A DNA stretch of 21,966 nt from Saprospiraceae bacterium (GTDB lineage: Bacteria; Bacteroidota; Bacteroidia; Chitinophagales; Saprospiraceae). Under the pieces are notes generated by a model. The model saw nothing but the letters and a program-made list of their open reading frames with translations. It was not told the DNA's origin and made no database searches. Numbering within the stretch: the stretch's first letter is position 1; each line of letters starts with the position of its first letter. The DNA lies in the NCBI GenBank assembly GCA_020628755.1, contig JAHDEQ010000003.1, forward strand, positions 22,687 to 44,652, written 5' to 3'. Made by a program: the position numbers and the translations under genes. Below are positions 21,232 through 21,966 of this stretch, piece after piece.

Positions 21232-21966
21232 ATAAGCAATCAACTTCTCTAAAGCAGCCTTCAAACGCTCAACAGGTAAAAACTGTTTTTCTAAATCAAT
21301 TGCAAATGGAATCGGCGTATCCAAACTCGCTACGCGCATGACTGGGCCATCCAAATGCTCAAATAAATGCTCCGAAATATAGGCCGATAAATCGCCACCA
21401 AGACCTCCTGTCTTGGTGTCTTCATGTAAAATGATGACTTTATTGGTTTTTTGAACAGTAGCTGCAATCGCATCATAATCCAAAGGCATCAAAGTACGCA
21501 AGTCTAGAATTTCGGCATCAATGCCCATTTCTTCGGTGACTTTTTTCGCCCAATGAACGCCCATTCCGTAAGTGATGATGGAAACTTCGTTTCCTTCTTG
21601 GGCGATGGCTGCTTTTCCGATTTCGACGGTATAATAATCTTCTGGAACTTCATCCGTGATACTTCGATATAATGCTTTATGCTCAAAGTAAATTACTGGA
21701 TTGGGGTCTTCAAAGGCTGCCAGCAGCAAGCCTTTGGCATCGCGCGGATTGGATGGATAAAGGACTTTTAAACCTGGTGTATGTACAAACCAAGCTTCAT
21801 TGCTTTGCGAGTGGAAAGGGCCAGCTCCAACGCCTCCGCCTGTAGGCATACGAACAACAACATCGGCATTTTGTCCCCAACGATAGTGGAGTTTGGCCAA
21901 GTTATTTACAATTTGGTTGAAACCACAAGTCACAAAATCAGCAAATTGCATTTCGACCATTGATTT
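21229..21966 (-). CDS. 2-oxoacid dehydrogenase E1, beta-type region (pyruvate or branched-chain), N-terminus beyond the window
   Basis: The frame is open to the right edge (KS precedes the first Met), so at least 245 C-terminal residues are seen and the start lies outside. Typical E1-beta transketolase features occur: RMPTGGGVGAGPFHSQSNE, then HTPGLKVLYPSNPRDAKGLL, DPNPVIYFEHKALYR, and the C-terminal domain with DLRTLMPLDYDAI, ILHEDTKTGGLGGDLSA and SLDTPIPFA. The subunit works with E1-alpha, E2 lipoyl transacylase and E3 to make acyl-CoA. In many Bacteroidota the alpha and beta parts are fused in one chain of about 650-800 residues, which the sequence beyond the edge would settle. Pyruvate cannot be separated from branched-chain substrates here. 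Its stop codon lies in the inverted repeat of the four-helix-bundle cassette. Confidence 0.92.
   Translation of the reverse strand, partial: KSMVEMQFADFVTCGFNQIVNNLAKLHYRWGQNADVVVRMPTGGGVGAGPFHSQSNEAWFVHTPGLKVLYPSNPRDAKGLLLAAFEDPNPVIYFEHKALYRSITDEVPEDYYTVEIGKAAIAQEGNEVSIITYGMGVHWAKKVTEEMGIDAEILDLRTLMPLDYDAIAATVQKTNKVIILHEDTKTGGLGGDLSAYISEHLFEHLDGPVMRVASLDTPIPFAIDLEKQFLPVERLKAALEKLIAY

Overview
The window is about 22 kb of AT-rich chromosome from a member of the Bacteroidota. A Saprospiria- or Chitinophagia-like lineage is likely, but this is inference. The evidence is: signal peptides ending in FAQ/TAQ-type sites, several promoters of the TTG-N(17-23)-TAnnTTTG type, no clear Shine-Dalgarno sequences, a large SdrD-B/HYR-type secreted protein, a DUF2853 protein, a stand-alone four-helix-bundle (23S rRNA IVP-type) protein and a sulfite reductase carrying a C-terminal HEPN-like extension. 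No rRNA, tRNA, CRISPR array, IS or phage gene was seen.

Layout. 1-2891 (-): a secreted multidomain SD-repeat protein, cut by the left edge. 3399-9283 (-): an assimilatory sulfate-reduction and siroheme operon, read from right to left. Its order is two tiny poly-cysteine leader ORFs, each followed by an intrinsic terminator, then sulfite reductase-HEPN, cobA-type SUMT, the siroheme synthase NAD-dependent domain, an Fe-S type APS/PAPS reductase, and a ferredoxin/flavodoxin-NADP reductase-like flavoprotein. The operon ends in a strong terminator at 3332-3373. 9633-10691 (+): a divergent PhoD-like phosphatase. 10775-11758 (-): a membrane-anchored M23 peptidase. 12191-12844 (+): a putative outer-membrane protein. 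13081-15717 (+): alaS. 15878-16216 (+): DUF2853. 16286-19807 (-): a SWIM-SNF2 helicase. 20090-20707 (-): pth. 20801-21178 (-): a four-helix-bundle gene inside a 12-bp inverted-repeat cassette. 21229-21966 (-): an E1 beta-type 2-oxoacid dehydrogenase, cut by the right edge.

The most exciting system is the leader of the sulfate operon (8960-9283, - strand). Leader 1 encodes 26 residues with seven consecutive Cys codons. It is followed by a perfect 15-bp terminator hairpin. Leader 2 encodes 25 residues with six consecutive Cys codons plus one more, and is followed by a second perfect 15-bp hairpin with a nine-U tract. In each unit, a segment that a ribosome finishing the leader would cover can pair with the 5' arm of the following terminator (7/7 and 9/10 bases). 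This is what ribosome-mediated cysteine attenuation needs: scarce Cys-tRNA stalls the ribosome, the antiterminator forms, and the operon that makes sulfide for cysteine is transcribed. Two such gates in series are unusual.

Three repeat systems are also notable. GTGTTT-rich hairpins lie in three of the four gaps of the sulfate operon, including a 30-bp exact inverted copy. A structured repeat of about 118 bp occurs twice, at 12888-13006 and 19901-20018. The four-helix-bundle gene is flanked by GAGTAA-type inverted repeats.
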